The translations under genes were made by a program, and so were the position numbers. Under the pieces are notes generated by a model, which worked only from the letters and a program-made list of their open reading frames with translations, did no database searches and was not told where the DNA came from. From assembly GCF_002351485.1 (NCBI RefSeq), contig NZ_NWMW01000001.1:1984001-2048000 (forward strand): 64,000 nucleotides of DNA, written 5' to 3'. The number at the start of each line of letters is the position of its first letter. Positions within the stretch are counted from its first letter, which is position 1. This document shows, piece after piece, positions 27,477-36,417 of this stretch. The DNA comes from Sphingomonas spermidinifaciens (GTDB lineage Bacteria; Pseudomonadota; Alphaproteobacteria; Sphingomonadales; Sphingomonadaceae).

Positions 27477-29924
27477 ATGAGCGACCTGCCGATCCACGCC
27501 GTACTGCCCCAACTGCTCGCTACGCTCGGCGAGCGGAACGCCGCGGTGCTGGTCGCGCCGCCGGGTGCGGGCAAGACGACGGCGGTCGCGCCGGCCCTGC
27601 TGACCGAGCCCTGGTGCAAGGGCGAAGTGCTGCTCCTCTCCCCCCGCCGTATCGCCGCGCGCGCCGCGGCCGAGCGGATGGCGGCACTGGCGGGTGAGCC
27701 GGTGGGGCGGACCTTTGGCTATGCCACGCGCCTCGACAGCAAGCGGTCGGCGGCGACGCGCGTCACGGTCATGACCGAGGGCATCTTCGTCGCACGCATC
27801 CAGGCCGATCCTGAACTGGCGGGCGTATCGGCGGTGCTGTTCGACGAGGTGCACGAACGCAGCCTCGACAGCGATTTCGGCCTCGCGCTCGCGCTCGATG
27901 CACAGGCGGCGCTGAGGCCTGACCTGCGCCTTCTCGCCATGTCGGCGACGCTCGACGGCGCACGCTTCGCCGCGCTGATGGACGGGGCTCCGGTAATCGA
28001 AAGCGAGGGGCGCAGCCACCCGCTCGGGCTTGTCCATCTGGGCCGCAACGGCGCCGCGAGGATCGAGGACGCCATGGCGTCCGCGATCCGCCTGGCGCTC
28101 CGCGAGCGCGAGGGCGGTCTGCTCGCCTTCCTGCCCGGCGTCGCCGAGATCCAGCGCGTGGCCGAGCGACTGGGCGAGGCGGAAGGCGTGCGCCTTCACA
28201 AGCTCCACGGCAATATCGATCCTGCCCGCCAGCGTGCCGCGATCGGTCCCGAGCCCGATGGCGCACGCAAGCTCGTGCTCGCCACCTCGATCGCCGAAAC
28301 CTCGCTGACGCTCGATTCGATCCGGATCGTGGTCGATTCGGGGCTGGCGCGCCGCCCGCGCTACGATCGGGCGGCGGGGATGACGCGGCTCGTCACCGAA
28401 CGCGCGAGCCAGGCGTCGGCGGCGCAGCGCGCGGGGCGCGCGGCGCGGCAGGGACCGGGCACCGCCTACCGCCTGTGGGAAGCCGCCGCGACCGCGGGGA
28501 TGCCGCGTTTCGACCCACCCGAGCTGCTCGAGGCCGACCTGTCGGCGCTCGTGCTCGACTGCGCAATCTGGGGCGTCGCGGATCCGCGCGAGCTGAAATG
28601 GATCGACCCACCCCCCGCCGCCGCGGTCGAGGAGGCACGGGCGCGGCTGGCAAGCCTCGACGCGCTCGATTCCGATGGGCGCCCGACGGCGCATGGCCGA
28701 CATCTCGCGCGCCTGCCGCTGCCGCCGCGACTTGCGCACATGCTGGTGCGTGCGGGCGGGCTGGGGTTGGCGCGGACCGCGGCGGAGATCGCGGTGATGC
28801 TGGGGGAGCGAGGCCTTGGCGGCAACGATCCCGATCTCGAGCTGCGCCTCCGCCGCTGGCGGGACGAACGCAGTCAGCGTGCTGACGCGGCGAGGCGCAT
28901 GGCCGGGCGCTGGGCGGGACTCATCGACAGCAACACGGCGACAGCGACTTTCGACCACCCTGTCGCGGCCTGCATTGCCCTCGCTTTTCCCGATCGCATC
29001 GCGCGGCGACGCGATTCGGTCGGCGAGCGCTGGGCCAGCGTCGGCGGGCGGGGCTTCGTCCTCGATCCCACCTCCAGCCTGGCCAGCGCCGAATGGCTCG
29101 CTGTTGCGGAGACGCAGGGCTCGGCCGCGGGCGCGCGGATCCTGTCGGCGGCGGTGCTCGATCTTCCGGCCGTGGAGGCGCTGTTCGCCGATCGCATCGA
29201 GACGCGGCGCGAGGTGCGCTTCGATCCCGCGACGGGCGGCGTCGTGGCCGAGCGGACGCGGCGGCTGGGCGCAATCGCGCTGTCACGCGGCCCTGATTCA
29301 GGCGCCTCGATCGAGGCGATCCAGGCGGCACTGGTCGACGGGGTTCGCCGGCATGGCGTCGCGATCCTGCCCTGGGACGAGGGGGCGGCAGCACTCCGCG
29401 CACGTGCCGCCTATGCCGGGCAGCCGCTCGACGACGTGGTGTTGGCCGAGCGGCTCGACGAATGGCTACCCGCGCTGGTTGCCGGCAAGCGGCGGCTCGA
29501 CGCCATCGCGCCGGGCGCGTTGACCGAAGCGCTGCGCGGTCTGCTCGGCTGGGACGCGATGCGCGAGGTCGACCGCATCGCGCCGGCGCGGTTCGAGAGT
29601 CCGGCGGGGTCCAGCCACGCGATCGACTATGCCGCGGAGGGCGGGCCGCGGGTCGAGCTGCGCGTGCAGGCGCTCTATGGCCTGTCGGAACATCCGGTGA
29701 TCGGCCGCGACCGCGTGCCGCTCGTCCTCAGCCTGATCTCCCCCGCTGGCCGGCCGATCCAGACGACGCGCGACCTGCCCGGCTTCTGGGCGGGCAGCTG
29801 GAACGCCGTCGCCAAGGAAATGCGCGGCCGCTATCCCCGCCACCCCTGGCCCGACGACCCCGCCGCCGCCGACCCGACGCTCCGCACCAAAAAGGCGGAT
29901 GCACGCCGCCGCGAATCGCATTAA
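27477..29924 (+). CDS. hrpB: ATP-dependent RNA helicase HrpB
   Basis: The 815-residue product is a DEAH-box helicase of the HrpB type. From the ATG at 27477 it has Walker A APPGAGKTT, the FDEVHERSLDSDF box (motif II, DEVH), SATLDG (motif III), SIAETSLTLDSIRIVVDSG and the QRAGRAARQGPG motif VI. The C-terminal HrpB-specific region ends in WPDDP and a basic tail. It probably remodels RNA in the cytosol; the precise role of HrpB is not well known. Its end is 10 bp from the next start. Confidence 0.92.
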   Translation: MSDLPIHAVLPQLLATLGERNAAVLVAPPGAGKTTAVAPALLTEPWCKGEVLLLSPRRIAARAAAERMAALAGEPVGRTFGYATRLDSKRSAATRVTVMTEGIFVARIQADPELAGVSAVLFDEVHERSLDSDFGLALALDAQAALRPDLRLLAMSATLDGARFAALMDGAPVIESEGRSHPLGLVHLGRNGAARIEDAMASAIRLALREREGGLLAFLPGVAEIQRVAERLGEAEGVRLHKLHGNIDPARQRAAIGPEPDGARKLVLATSIAETSLTLDSIRIVVDSGLARRPRYDRAAGMTRLVTERASQASAAQRAGRAARQGPGTAYRLWEAAATAGMPRFDPPELLEADLSALVLDCAIWGVADPRELKWIDPPPAAAVEEARARLASLDALDSDGRPTAHGRHLARLPLPPRLAHMLVRAGGLGLARTAAEIAVMLGERGLGGNDPDLELRLRRWRDERSQRADAARRMAGRWAGLIDSNTATATFDHPVAACIALAFPDRIARRRDSVGERWASVGGRGFVLDPTSSLASAEWLAVAETQGSAAGARILSAAVLDLPAVEALFADRIETRREVRFDPATGGVVAERTRRLGAIALSRGPDSGASIEAIQAALVDGVRRHGVAILPWDEGAAALRARAAYAGQPLDDVVLAERLDEWLPALVAGKRRLDAIAPGALTEALRGLLGWDAMREVDRIAPARFESPAGSSHAIDYAAEGGPRVELRVQALYGLSEHPVIGRDRVPLVLSLISPAGRPIQTTRDLPGFWAGSWNAVAKEMRGRYPRHPWPDDPAAADPTLRTKKADARRRESH

Positions 29925-29934
29925 AGAGCCGGTC

Positions 29935-30216
29935 ATGCCTACCGCACGCATCTATCAGCAGCCCAAGAGCGCCATGTCCTCGGGCAAGGCGCTGACCCAC
30001 CGCTGGGTGCTCGAGTTCGAGCCGAGCGCGGCGCAGCGCGCCGATCCGCTGACCGGCTGGGCTGGCTCCGGCGACACGCGCGAGCAGGTAAAGCTGCGCT
30101 TCCCGACGCTGAAGGCGGCGCAGGCCTATGCCGAGCGCGAGGGAATCGAGGCGCATGTGATCCCCGCGCCGGTCGCCAAGCTGAAGCTGCAGGCCTACGC
30201 CGACAATTTCCGCTGA
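29935..30216 (+). CDS. NDUFS4-like complex I accessory protein
   Basis: The 93-residue product resembles the bacterial/mitochondrial NDUFS4 (18 kDa) accessory subunit of NADH dehydrogenase: ARIYQQPKSAMSSGK at the start, then WVLEFEP, PLTGWAGSGDTREQVKLRFP and the AEREGIEAHVI block. This is the core pattern of the family, which in alphaproteobacteria is usually encoded away from the nuo operon, as here. The ATG at 29935 sits 10 bp after hrpB, so it may be cotranscribed. Confidence 0.85.
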   Translation: MPTARIYQQPKSAMSSGKALTHRWVLEFEPSAAQRADPLTGWAGSGDTREQVKLRFPTLKAAQAYAEREGIEAHVIPAPVAKLKLQAYADNFR

Positions 30217-30301
30217 CGGCGGGAGCCGTTCGGCCTATCATCGGTTACCTTCGTGCAGGCCGGGTTCGCGTAATCGTACCGGCTTTCCAGACAAGGGGCC
30301 G

Positions 30302-30958
30302 ATGATGCCGACTTCCACCGCTTTTGACGTGTCCCGCCGCGGCGTGCTTGCCGGCGGCGTGGCGACCGCCGCCACCGCCAGCGTGTCGATCGCCGCCGAC
30401 GCCGCACCCCAATCCGCTCCCGCCAGCGCCGAGCCGCGCGTCCCCGTGACGCTGAAGGTCAACGGCAAGTCCAACCGCGTCGATCTCGATCCGCGCACGA
30501 CATTGCTCGATGCGCTGCGCGAACACTGGAAGCTGACCGGCACCAAGAAGGGCTGCGACCATGGCCAGTGCGGCGCCTGCACCGTCATCGTCGAGGGGCG
30601 ACGCATCAACAGCTGCCTGACGCTTGCGGTGATGCACGACGGCGAGGCAGTGACGACGATCGAGGGGCTGGGCGAGCCCGGCGACCTCCATCCGATGCAG
30701 GCCGCGTTCGTCGAGCATGACGGCTATCAGTGCGGCTATTGCACGCCGGGACAGATCTGTTCGGCGGTCGCCGTGCTCGACGAGATCAAGGCAGGCATCC
30801 CCAGCCACGCCACCGCCGACGTCGCCGCCCAGCCGGCCTTCTCGATCGAGGAAGTCAAGGAGCGGATGAGCGGCAATATCTGCCGGTGCGGCGCCTATGC
30901 CAACATCTTCGACGCCATTGCCGACGTGGCGGGCGAAGCCAGGGGGGCACGCGCATGA
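30302..30958 (+). CDS. paoA: Periplasmic aldehyde oxidoreductase, [2Fe-2S] subunit
   Basis: This is the iron-sulfur subunit of a xanthine oxidase family molybdoenzyme. The 218-residue product has a Tat-type leader (SRRGVLAGG then an Ala-rich segment), then a plant-type ferredoxin domain with [12 protein letters not shown] and the partner Cys in INSC, and the second cluster domain with QCGYCTPGQ and CRCGAYAN. The leader places the assembled complex in the periplasm. It overlaps paoB by 4 bp (ATGA). The likely reaction is oxidation of aldehydes to acids; the specific substrate is unknown. Confidence 0.9.
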   Translation: MMPTSTAFDVSRRGVLAGGVATAATASVSIAADAAPQSAPASAEPRVPVTLKVNGKSNRVDLDPRTTLLDALREHWKLTGTKKGCDHGQCGACTVIVEGRRINSCLTLAVMHDGEAVTTIEGLGEPGDLHPMQAAFVEHDGYQCGYCTPGQICSAVAVLDEIKAGIPSHATADVAAQPAFSIEEVKERMSGNICRCGAYANIFDAIADVAGEARGARA

Positions 30959-31896
30959 AAGCTTTCACCTACGAACGCGCCGCCACCCCGGCCGAGGCGG
31001 CGGCCGCCGCCGCGCGCACGCCGGGCGCCAAGTTCATCGCCGGCGGCACCAACCTGCTCGACCTCATGAAGCTGGAGATCGAGACGCCGCGCCACCTGAT
31101 CGACGTCAACCGCATCGGCCTCGACAAGGTGGAGGACACGCCCGATGGCGGGTTGCGCATCGGTGCGCTGGTGCGCAACACCGATCTCGCTGCGCATCCG
31201 CGCGTGCGCCGCGACTATGCCGTGCTGACGCGCGCGCTGGTGTCGGGCGCCTCGGGGCAGCTCCGCAACAAGGCGACGACGGGCGGCAACCTGCTGCAGC
31301 GCGTCCGCTGCCCCTATTTCTACGACACCGCCAAGCCGTGCAACAAGCGCAAGCCGGGATCGGGCTGCGCGGCGATCGGCGGCTTCAACCGCGGCCTCGC
31401 CGTGCTCGGCACCAGCGAGGCCTGCATCGCCCAGCATCCGAGCGACATGGCGGTGGCGATGCGCGTCCTCGACGCCATGGTCGAGACGGTGAAGCCCGAC
31501 GGTGCGACCCGGACGATCCCGATCGCCGACTTCCACAAGCTGCCCGGCACGACCCCGCATATTGAGAACGCGCTCGAAGCGGGCGAACTCATCACTGCCG
31601 TGACGCTGCCAGCACCCGTTACCGGCACGCATGTCTATCGCAAGGTGCGCGATCGCAGCTCCTATGCTTTTGCGCTCGTGTCGGTCGCGGCGATCGTTCC
31701 CAGCGACGGGCGGGCGCGCGTCGCGCTCGGCGGCGTCGGTACCAAGCCCTGGCGCGTCGAAAGCGCCGAGGCGGGCGACGACGCCGGCATGGGCAAGCGC
31801 ATCCTCGCCGGGGCCAAGCCCACCACCCAGAACGCCTTCAAGCTGCCGCTTGCCGAGCGCACGCTGACCGCGGTCCTCGCCGACGCAAGGAGCTGA
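30955..31896 (+). CDS. paoB: Aldehyde oxidoreductase, FAD subunit
   Basis: The 313-residue product is the FAD-binding subunit of the same molybdoenzyme: [20 protein letters not shown] (FAD loop) and [15 protein letters not shown] Cys set, CPYFYD...[11 protein letters not shown]...EAC, is the extra [4Fe-4S] site known from PaoB-type subunits and absent in most FAD subunits of this superfamily. That places it in the PaoABC group rather than with carbon monoxide dehydrogenases. It has no leader of its own and would be exported in complex with PaoA. It is 4 bp from paoC. Confidence 0.9.
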   Translation: MKAFTYERAATPAEAAAAAARTPGAKFIAGGTNLLDLMKLEIETPRHLIDVNRIGLDKVEDTPDGGLRIGALVRNTDLAAHPRVRRDYAVLTRALVSGASGQLRNKATTGGNLLQRVRCPYFYDTAKPCNKRKPGSGCAAIGGFNRGLAVLGTSEACIAQHPSDMAVAMRVLDAMVETVKPDGATRTIPIADFHKLPGTTPHIENALEAGELITAVTLPAPVTGTHVYRKVRDRSSYAFALVSVAAIVPSDGRARVALGGVGTKPWRVESAEAGDDAGMGKRILAGAKPTTQNAFKLPLAERTLTAVLADARS

Positions 31897-31900
31897 TCCG

Positions 31901-34102
31901 ATGCAGTTCAACGAACCCGCCACCGCCAATCCGATCGACCGCCAGCGCGTCGTCGGCAAGCCGCTGAGCCGCATCGACGGCCCGCTCAAAACGACCGGCC
32001 GCGCCCCCTATGCGTATGAACGGCACGACGTCGTCGCCAACCAGGCCTATGGCGCGATTGTGCCTGCAACGGTCGCCACCGGTCGCATCACCCGCATCGA
32101 CACGGCGGAGGCCGAGGCGGCACCAGGCGTGCTCGCCGTCGTCCATCACAGCAATGCCGGCAAGCTCGGCAAGGCCAAAGCGATCACCGCCAGGCTGCTC
32201 GCCGGGCCGGAGGTCGAGCATTATCACCAGGCGGTCGCCGTCGTCGTCGCCGAAACCTTCGAACAGGCACGCGCCGCCGCCGCCCTCGTCCGGGTTGAAT
32301 ATGCGCGCGGCACCGGCGCCTTCGATCTGGAGAAGGAAAAGGGCAAGGCGGTGAAGCCCGGCCGGTCGGCCGACACCGCAGTCGGCGACTTCGAAGGCGC
32401 CTTCGCCAGTGCGCCGGTAAAGATCGACGCGACCTATACGACCCCGGATCAGGCGCATTCGGCAATGGAGCCGATGGCGACGATCGCGGCGTGGGACGGG
32501 GATATGCTCAACGTCTGGACGTCGAACCAGATGATCGACTGGGCACGGCGCGACATTGCCGAAACGCTGTTGATCCCCAAGGAAAAGATCCGGGTCCAGT
32601 CGCCCTATATCGGTGGCGGCTTCGGATCAAAGCTTTGGATCCGTGCCGACCTGGTGCTCGCGGCGCTGGGGGCCAAGGCGGCGGGTCGCCCGGTCAAGGT
32701 CGCGCTGCCGCGCCCGGTGATGGTCAACAACACTACGCACCGGCCTGCAACGATCCAGCGCATCCGCATCGGCGCGGACCGAGCCGGCAAGATCGGCGCG
32801 ATCGCGCACGAGGTGTGGTCGGGCGACCTGCCAGGCGGCGGGCCGGAGACGGCGGCGAACCAGACGCGGCTCCTCTATGCCGGCGCCAACCGCATGACCG
32901 CGCACCGCCTCGCGACGCTGCACCTGCCCGAGGGCAATGCGATGCGCGCGCCCGGCGAGGCGGTCGGGCTGCTCGCGCTTGAGGTCGCGATGGACGAACT
33001 GGCCGAGAAGCTGGGCATGGACCCGATCGAGCTGCGCATCCTCAACGACACGCAGGTCGATCCCGAAAAGCCCGAGCGCCCCTTCTCGAAGCGCCAGCTC
33101 GTCGAATGTCTGCGTATCGGCGCGGAGCGATTCGGATGGAACGCCCGCAAGGCCAAGCCGGGTCAGGTGCGCGACGGTCGCTGGCTGGTCGGCTATGGCA
33201 TGGCGTCGGCGTTCCGCGACAACCTTGCGATGGACTCGGGCGCGCGCGTCGGCATCGATGCCAAGGGCAAGGTGACGGTTGCCACCGACATGACGGATAT
33301 CGGGACCGGCACCTACACCATCGTCGCGCAGACCGCGGCTGAGATGATGGGCGTCGATGTCGACGACGTGATCGTGCTACTCGGTGATTCGAGCTTTCCC
33401 GTCTCGGCAGGCTCGGGCGGCCAGTGGGGCGCCAATAGTTCGACCGCGGGCGTCTATGCCGCCTGCCTCAAGCTGCGCGAGGCGGTGGCTCGCAAGGCCG
33501 GCTTCGATCCGGCGACAGCCGAGTTTGCCGATGGCTTCGTCGGCCAGGGCAACAAGCGAGTGCGCCTGTCTGAGGTCGCCGGGCGCGAGGGACTATCGGC
33601 GGAGGACACGATCAAGTTCGGCGACCTCACCAAGCGTTACGCCCAAGCCACCTTCGGCGGCCATTTCGCCGAGGTGGGCGTCGATGCGGTCACCGGCGAG
33701 GTCCGTATCCGGCGGATGAGCGGCGCGTTCGCCGCCGGTCGTATCCTCAACCCCAAATCTGCGCGCAGCCAGGTCATCGGCGCGATGGTGATGGGCGCAG
33801 GCGCAGCGCTGATGGAGGAGCTCGTCGTCGATCCGCGCTTCGGCTATTTCGTCAACCACGACCTCGCCGAGTATCATGTGCCCGTCCATGCCGACATTCC
33901 GGTGCAGGACGTGTTCTTCCTCGACGAGACCGACGACAAGTCGTCTCCGATGAAGGCCAAGGGCGTAGGTGAGCTCGGCATCTGCGGCGTCGGCGCGGCG
34001 GTGGCGAACGCGATCTACAATGCCTGCGGCGTGCGCGTGCGCGAATATCCCATCACGCTCGACAAGATCATCGGCAAGCTGCCGCCCGTCACCGCCGCCT
34101 GA
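31901..34102 (+). CDS. paoC: Aldehyde oxidoreductase, molybdenum-binding subunit
   Basis: The 733-residue product is the large molybdenum cofactor subunit: KPLSRIDGPLKTTGRAPYAYE at the start, PYIGGGFGSKLW in the first Mo domain, GTGTYTIVAQTAAEMMG, GSGGQWGANSSTAG, and the C-terminal KGVGELGICGVGAAVANAI, which carries the catalytic Glu. It completes the paoA-paoB-paoC operon. The usual dedicated cofactor-insertion chaperone gene (paoD/xdhC-like) is not next to it; the next gene, parB, is convergent with only 16 bp between. Confidence 0.92.
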   Translation: MQFNEPATANPIDRQRVVGKPLSRIDGPLKTTGRAPYAYERHDVVANQAYGAIVPATVATGRITRIDTAEAEAAPGVLAVVHHSNAGKLGKAKAITARLLAGPEVEHYHQAVAVVVAETFEQARAAAALVRVEYARGTGAFDLEKEKGKAVKPGRSADTAVGDFEGAFASAPVKIDATYTTPDQAHSAMEPMATIAAWDGDMLNVWTSNQMIDWARRDIAETLLIPKEKIRVQSPYIGGGFGSKLWIRADLVLAALGAKAAGRPVKVALPRPVMVNNTTHRPATIQRIRIGADRAGKIGAIAHEVWSGDLPGGGPETAANQTRLLYAGANRMTAHRLATLHLPEGNAMRAPGEAVGLLALEVAMDELAEKLGMDPIELRILNDTQVDPEKPERPFSKRQLVECLRIGAERFGWNARKAKPGQVRDGRWLVGYGMASAFRDNLAMDSGARVGIDAKGKVTVATDMTDIGTGTYTIVAQTAAEMMGVDVDDVIVLLGDSSFPVSAGSGGQWGANSSTAGVYAACLKLREAVARKAGFDPATAEFADGFVGQGNKRVRLSEVAGREGLSAEDTIKFGDLTKRYAQATFGGHFAEVGVDAVTGEVRIRRMSGAFAAGRILNPKSARSQVIGAMVMGAGAALMEELVVDPRFGYFVNHDLAEYHVPVHADIPVQDVFFLDETDDKSSPMKAKGVGELGICGVGAAVANAIYNACGVRVREYPITLDKIIGKLPPVTAA

Positions 34103-34118
34103 GCGCCGTCGGGCGGGG

Positions 34119-35030
34119 TCAGATGACCTCGCCCGACAGCCGCTGGCACACCATGTCCAGCTGGTCGAGCGTCGAATAGCCGATTGTCAGCGTACCCCCG
34201 CCCTCGCCGAAGCTGATCCTCACGTTGAGGCCAAGCACGTCGCCGATCTGTCGCTCAAGCGCGGCGATATCGGCATTGTCAGAAGGCGCCGCGGGCGCGA
34301 TCTTGCGCTCGCGCGTGCCCGCTCCGGCCGGTGCCCCGGCACGCGCCAGCTTCTCGGTATCGCGCACCGACAGGCCGCGCTCGACCACGCGCTCGGCCAG
34401 CGCCTCCGGATCGGGAGCGTTGATGATCGCGCGGGCATGACCCATGCTGAGCGCACCGTCGATCACCAGCTTCTGCACCGTTACCGGAAGATCGAGCAAT
34501 CTCAACAGGTTGGCAACATGGCTGCGCGACTTGCCGACCAGCTTGCCCAAGGCCTCCTGCGTGTGGCCAAAGGTCTGGATCAGCTTGGAATAGGTGTCGG
34601 CCTCTTCGATAGCGTTGAGATCCTGGCGCTGAATATTCTCGACCAGCGCGATCTCAAGCGTCTCGGCGTCGTCGAGGTCGCGGACGATGACCGGTACCTC
34701 GTGCAGCCGCGCACGCTGCGCCGCGCGCCAGCGGCGCTCGCCGGCGACGATCTGATAATCCTTGCCGTGCGGACGAACGACGATCGGCTGGATGATCCCG
34801 CGCTGGGCGATCGACTGGGACAGCTCGTCGAGCGCGGTTTCATCGAAGTGCCGCCGCGGCTGGCCCGGATGCGGTGCGAGCGAACTGACCGGCAGCATCC
34901 GCACGCTTGAGGCGACCGCCGGCAGCGCGTCATCGGTCGGCATCGCCCGCGGCGCGGCGTCGCCAAGCAGCGCGGAGAGTCCTCGACCAAGGCCGGCCGG
35001 CCGAGCCTTGCGGGGGGTCGGATCGCTCAT
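34119..35030 (-). CDS. parB: Chromosome partitioning protein ParB
   Basis: ParB loads at parS sites and spreads as a CTP-dependent clamp for origin segregation. The 303-residue product has the LGRGLSALLGD start, the N-terminal domain with GERRWRAAQ (the CTP-binding GxRRxxA) and ENIQRQDLN, the helix-turn-helix (EALGKLVGKSRSHVANLLRLL), and a C-terminal dimerisation end. The ATG at 35030 overlaps the parA stop (ATGA). Two parS sites lie upstream at 35862 and 38282. Confidence 0.96.
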   Translation of the reverse strand: MSDPTPRKARPAGLGRGLSALLGDAAPRAMPTDDALPAVASSVRMLPVSSLAPHPGQPRRHFDETALDELSQSIAQRGIIQPIVVRPHGKDYQIVAGERRWRAAQRARLHEVPVIVRDLDDAETLEIALVENIQRQDLNAIEEADTYSKLIQTFGHTQEALGKLVGKSRSHVANLLRLLDLPVTVQKLVIDGALSMGHARAIINAPDPEALAERVVERGLSVRDTEKLARAGAPAGAGTRERKIAPAAPSDNADIAALERQIGDVLGLNVRISFGEGGGTLTIGYSTLDQLDMVCQRLSGEVI

Positions 35031-35806
35031 GCCGCCTTCGCCAGACGTGGCAGCCGACCAATCACTTCCCTCGCCAGCGCGATATAGGCTTGAGACCCCG
35101 CACAGCGATGGTCGTAGATCAGCGCCGGCACGCCGTGACTCGGTGCCTCCGACAGACGGACGTTGCGCGGGATCACAGTGTCGAACACGACGCGGCCCAG
35201 CACCGCCCGCACATCGTCGGAAACTTGGTCGGTGAGCCGATTGCGCCGGTCGTACATCGTCAGCACGACACCCAGGATCGACAGACCCGGATTGAACCGC
35301 TCGCGAATCCGTTCGACTGTGGTGAGGAGCTGACTCAGCCCTTCGAGCGCGAAGAACTCGCACTGGAGCGGCACGAGCAGCGCGTGGCTCGCCACCATCG
35401 CGTTGATCGTCAGCAGGCCCAGCGAGGGTGGGCAATCGATCAGCACCACGTCCCAACGCTTGCCGCCGCGCTCGATCGCCTGATCGAGGCGGTGGGTGCG
35501 TGCCTCGAACTCAATGAGCTCGATCTCGGCACCCGAAAGATCCTGCGTCGCGGGCACGATGTCGAGGTTCGGGACGCGCGTCGCGATCACCGCATCGTCG
35601 ACGGTCATGTCGCCGAGGAGCAGGTCGTAGCTCGACCGCTCGCGATCATTGCGCCCGATGCCGAGGCCGGTCGACGCGTTGCCTTGTGGATCGAGATCGA
35701 TCAGCAGGACTCGCTTACCCGTCGCAGCCAGCGCGGTGCCAACATTGATTGCGCTGGTCGTCTTGCCCACCCCGCCCTTTTGATTGGCGACGGTCACGAT
35801 AATCAT
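35027..35806 (-). CDS. parA: Chromosome partitioning ATPase ParA
   Basis: ParA is the deviant Walker ATPase that pulls ParB-parS complexes. The 259-residue product has NQKGGVGKTTSAINVG (signature Lys), DLDPQGNAS, VLIDCPPSLGL and VPLQCEFFALEGLSQL. The ATG at 35806 overlaps the rsmG stop by 4 bp. The run rsmG-parA-parB is the standard one near the alphaproteobacterial origin. Confidence 0.97.
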   Translation of the reverse strand: MIIVTVANQKGGVGKTTSAINVGTALAATGKRVLLIDLDPQGNASTGLGIGRNDRERSSYDLLLGDMTVDDAVIATRVPNLDIVPATQDLSGAEIELIEFEARTHRLDQAIERGGKRWDVVLIDCPPSLGLLTINAMVASHALLVPLQCEFFALEGLSQLLTTVERIRERFNPGLSILGVVLTMYDRRNRLTDQVSDDVRAVLGRVVFDTVIPRNVRLSEAPSHGVPALIYDHRCAGSQAYIALAREVIGRLPRLAKAA

Positions 35807-36417
35807 CGGCGCCTCACTTGCCGGGCGACTACGATCTTCGAGTCGGCGGCGGTCAAACTGGGTTCCACGTGGAACACTCCATGCCATGCCGCGCGGGCAT
35901 CGGCCAGTTCGCTTTCGGCCGAACGACCCTTGGGCAGCAACCAAATGGTGGATAAGTCGGTGAAACCCGCGCTATCCATCAGCAGCATGTCAAGCGACGC
36001 AACGGCGCGTGCGGAGACGATCGCGGCGGGAGTGCGGCGGCACCGTACCGCTGACGTGCAGAGCACCTCGGCATCGAGGTTCATCGCCGCGATCACCGAT
36101 TCGAGGAAGTCGGCGCGCCGGCGGCGCGGCTCGATCATCACCACATGTCGCGACTGAAGGATAGCCGCCACGATGCCCGGCAATCCCGCGCCCGAACCGA
36201 TGTCAATCCACTCGCCGTCACCCGCACCCTTCGCCAAGGGCACCAACTGAGCCGAGTCGAGCAGGTGGCGCGTCCAAAGCTCGTTCGCGGTCGATCGCGC
36301 GATCAGGTTCTGGCGTTCGCTCTCGGCGAGCAGCCGTTCGGCATAATCCTCCAGCCGCATGACGGCTGCGTTGCCGAACCGGTCGGCGATCCACTCCCGG
36401 GCCTCGCCCTCGGTCAC
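35803..36417 (-). CDS. rsmG: 16S rRNA m7G methyltransferase RsmG
   Basis: RsmG methylates N7 of G527 (E. coli numbering) in 16S rRNA. The 204-residue product has LYAERL-type N-terminal helices, [13 protein letters not shown], and the SAM loop [14 protein letters not shown]. The 3' end of the gene contains a parS palindrome (35862-35875) in the codons for VFHVEP. It overlaps mnmG and parA by 4 bp each. Confidence 0.94.
   Translation of the reverse strand: MTEGEAREWIADRFGNAAVMRLEDYAERLLAESERQNLIARSTANELWTRHLLDSAQLVPLAKGAGDGEWIDIGSGAGLPGIVAAILQSRHVVMIEPRRRRADFLESVIAAMNLDAEVLCTSAVRCRRTPAAIVSARAVASLDMLLMDSAGFTDLSTIWLLPKGRSAESELADARAAWHGVFHVEPSLTAADSKIVVARQVRRR
35862..35875. other. parS: parS centromere site 1
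   Basis: The perfect palindrome GTTCCACGTGGAAC matches the conserved bacterial parS core. It lies inside the 3' end of rsmG, 56 bp from the parA start, and about 8.7 kb from the origin. An identical core is found at 38282-38295. ParB encoded next door should bind it. Confidence 0.88.
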
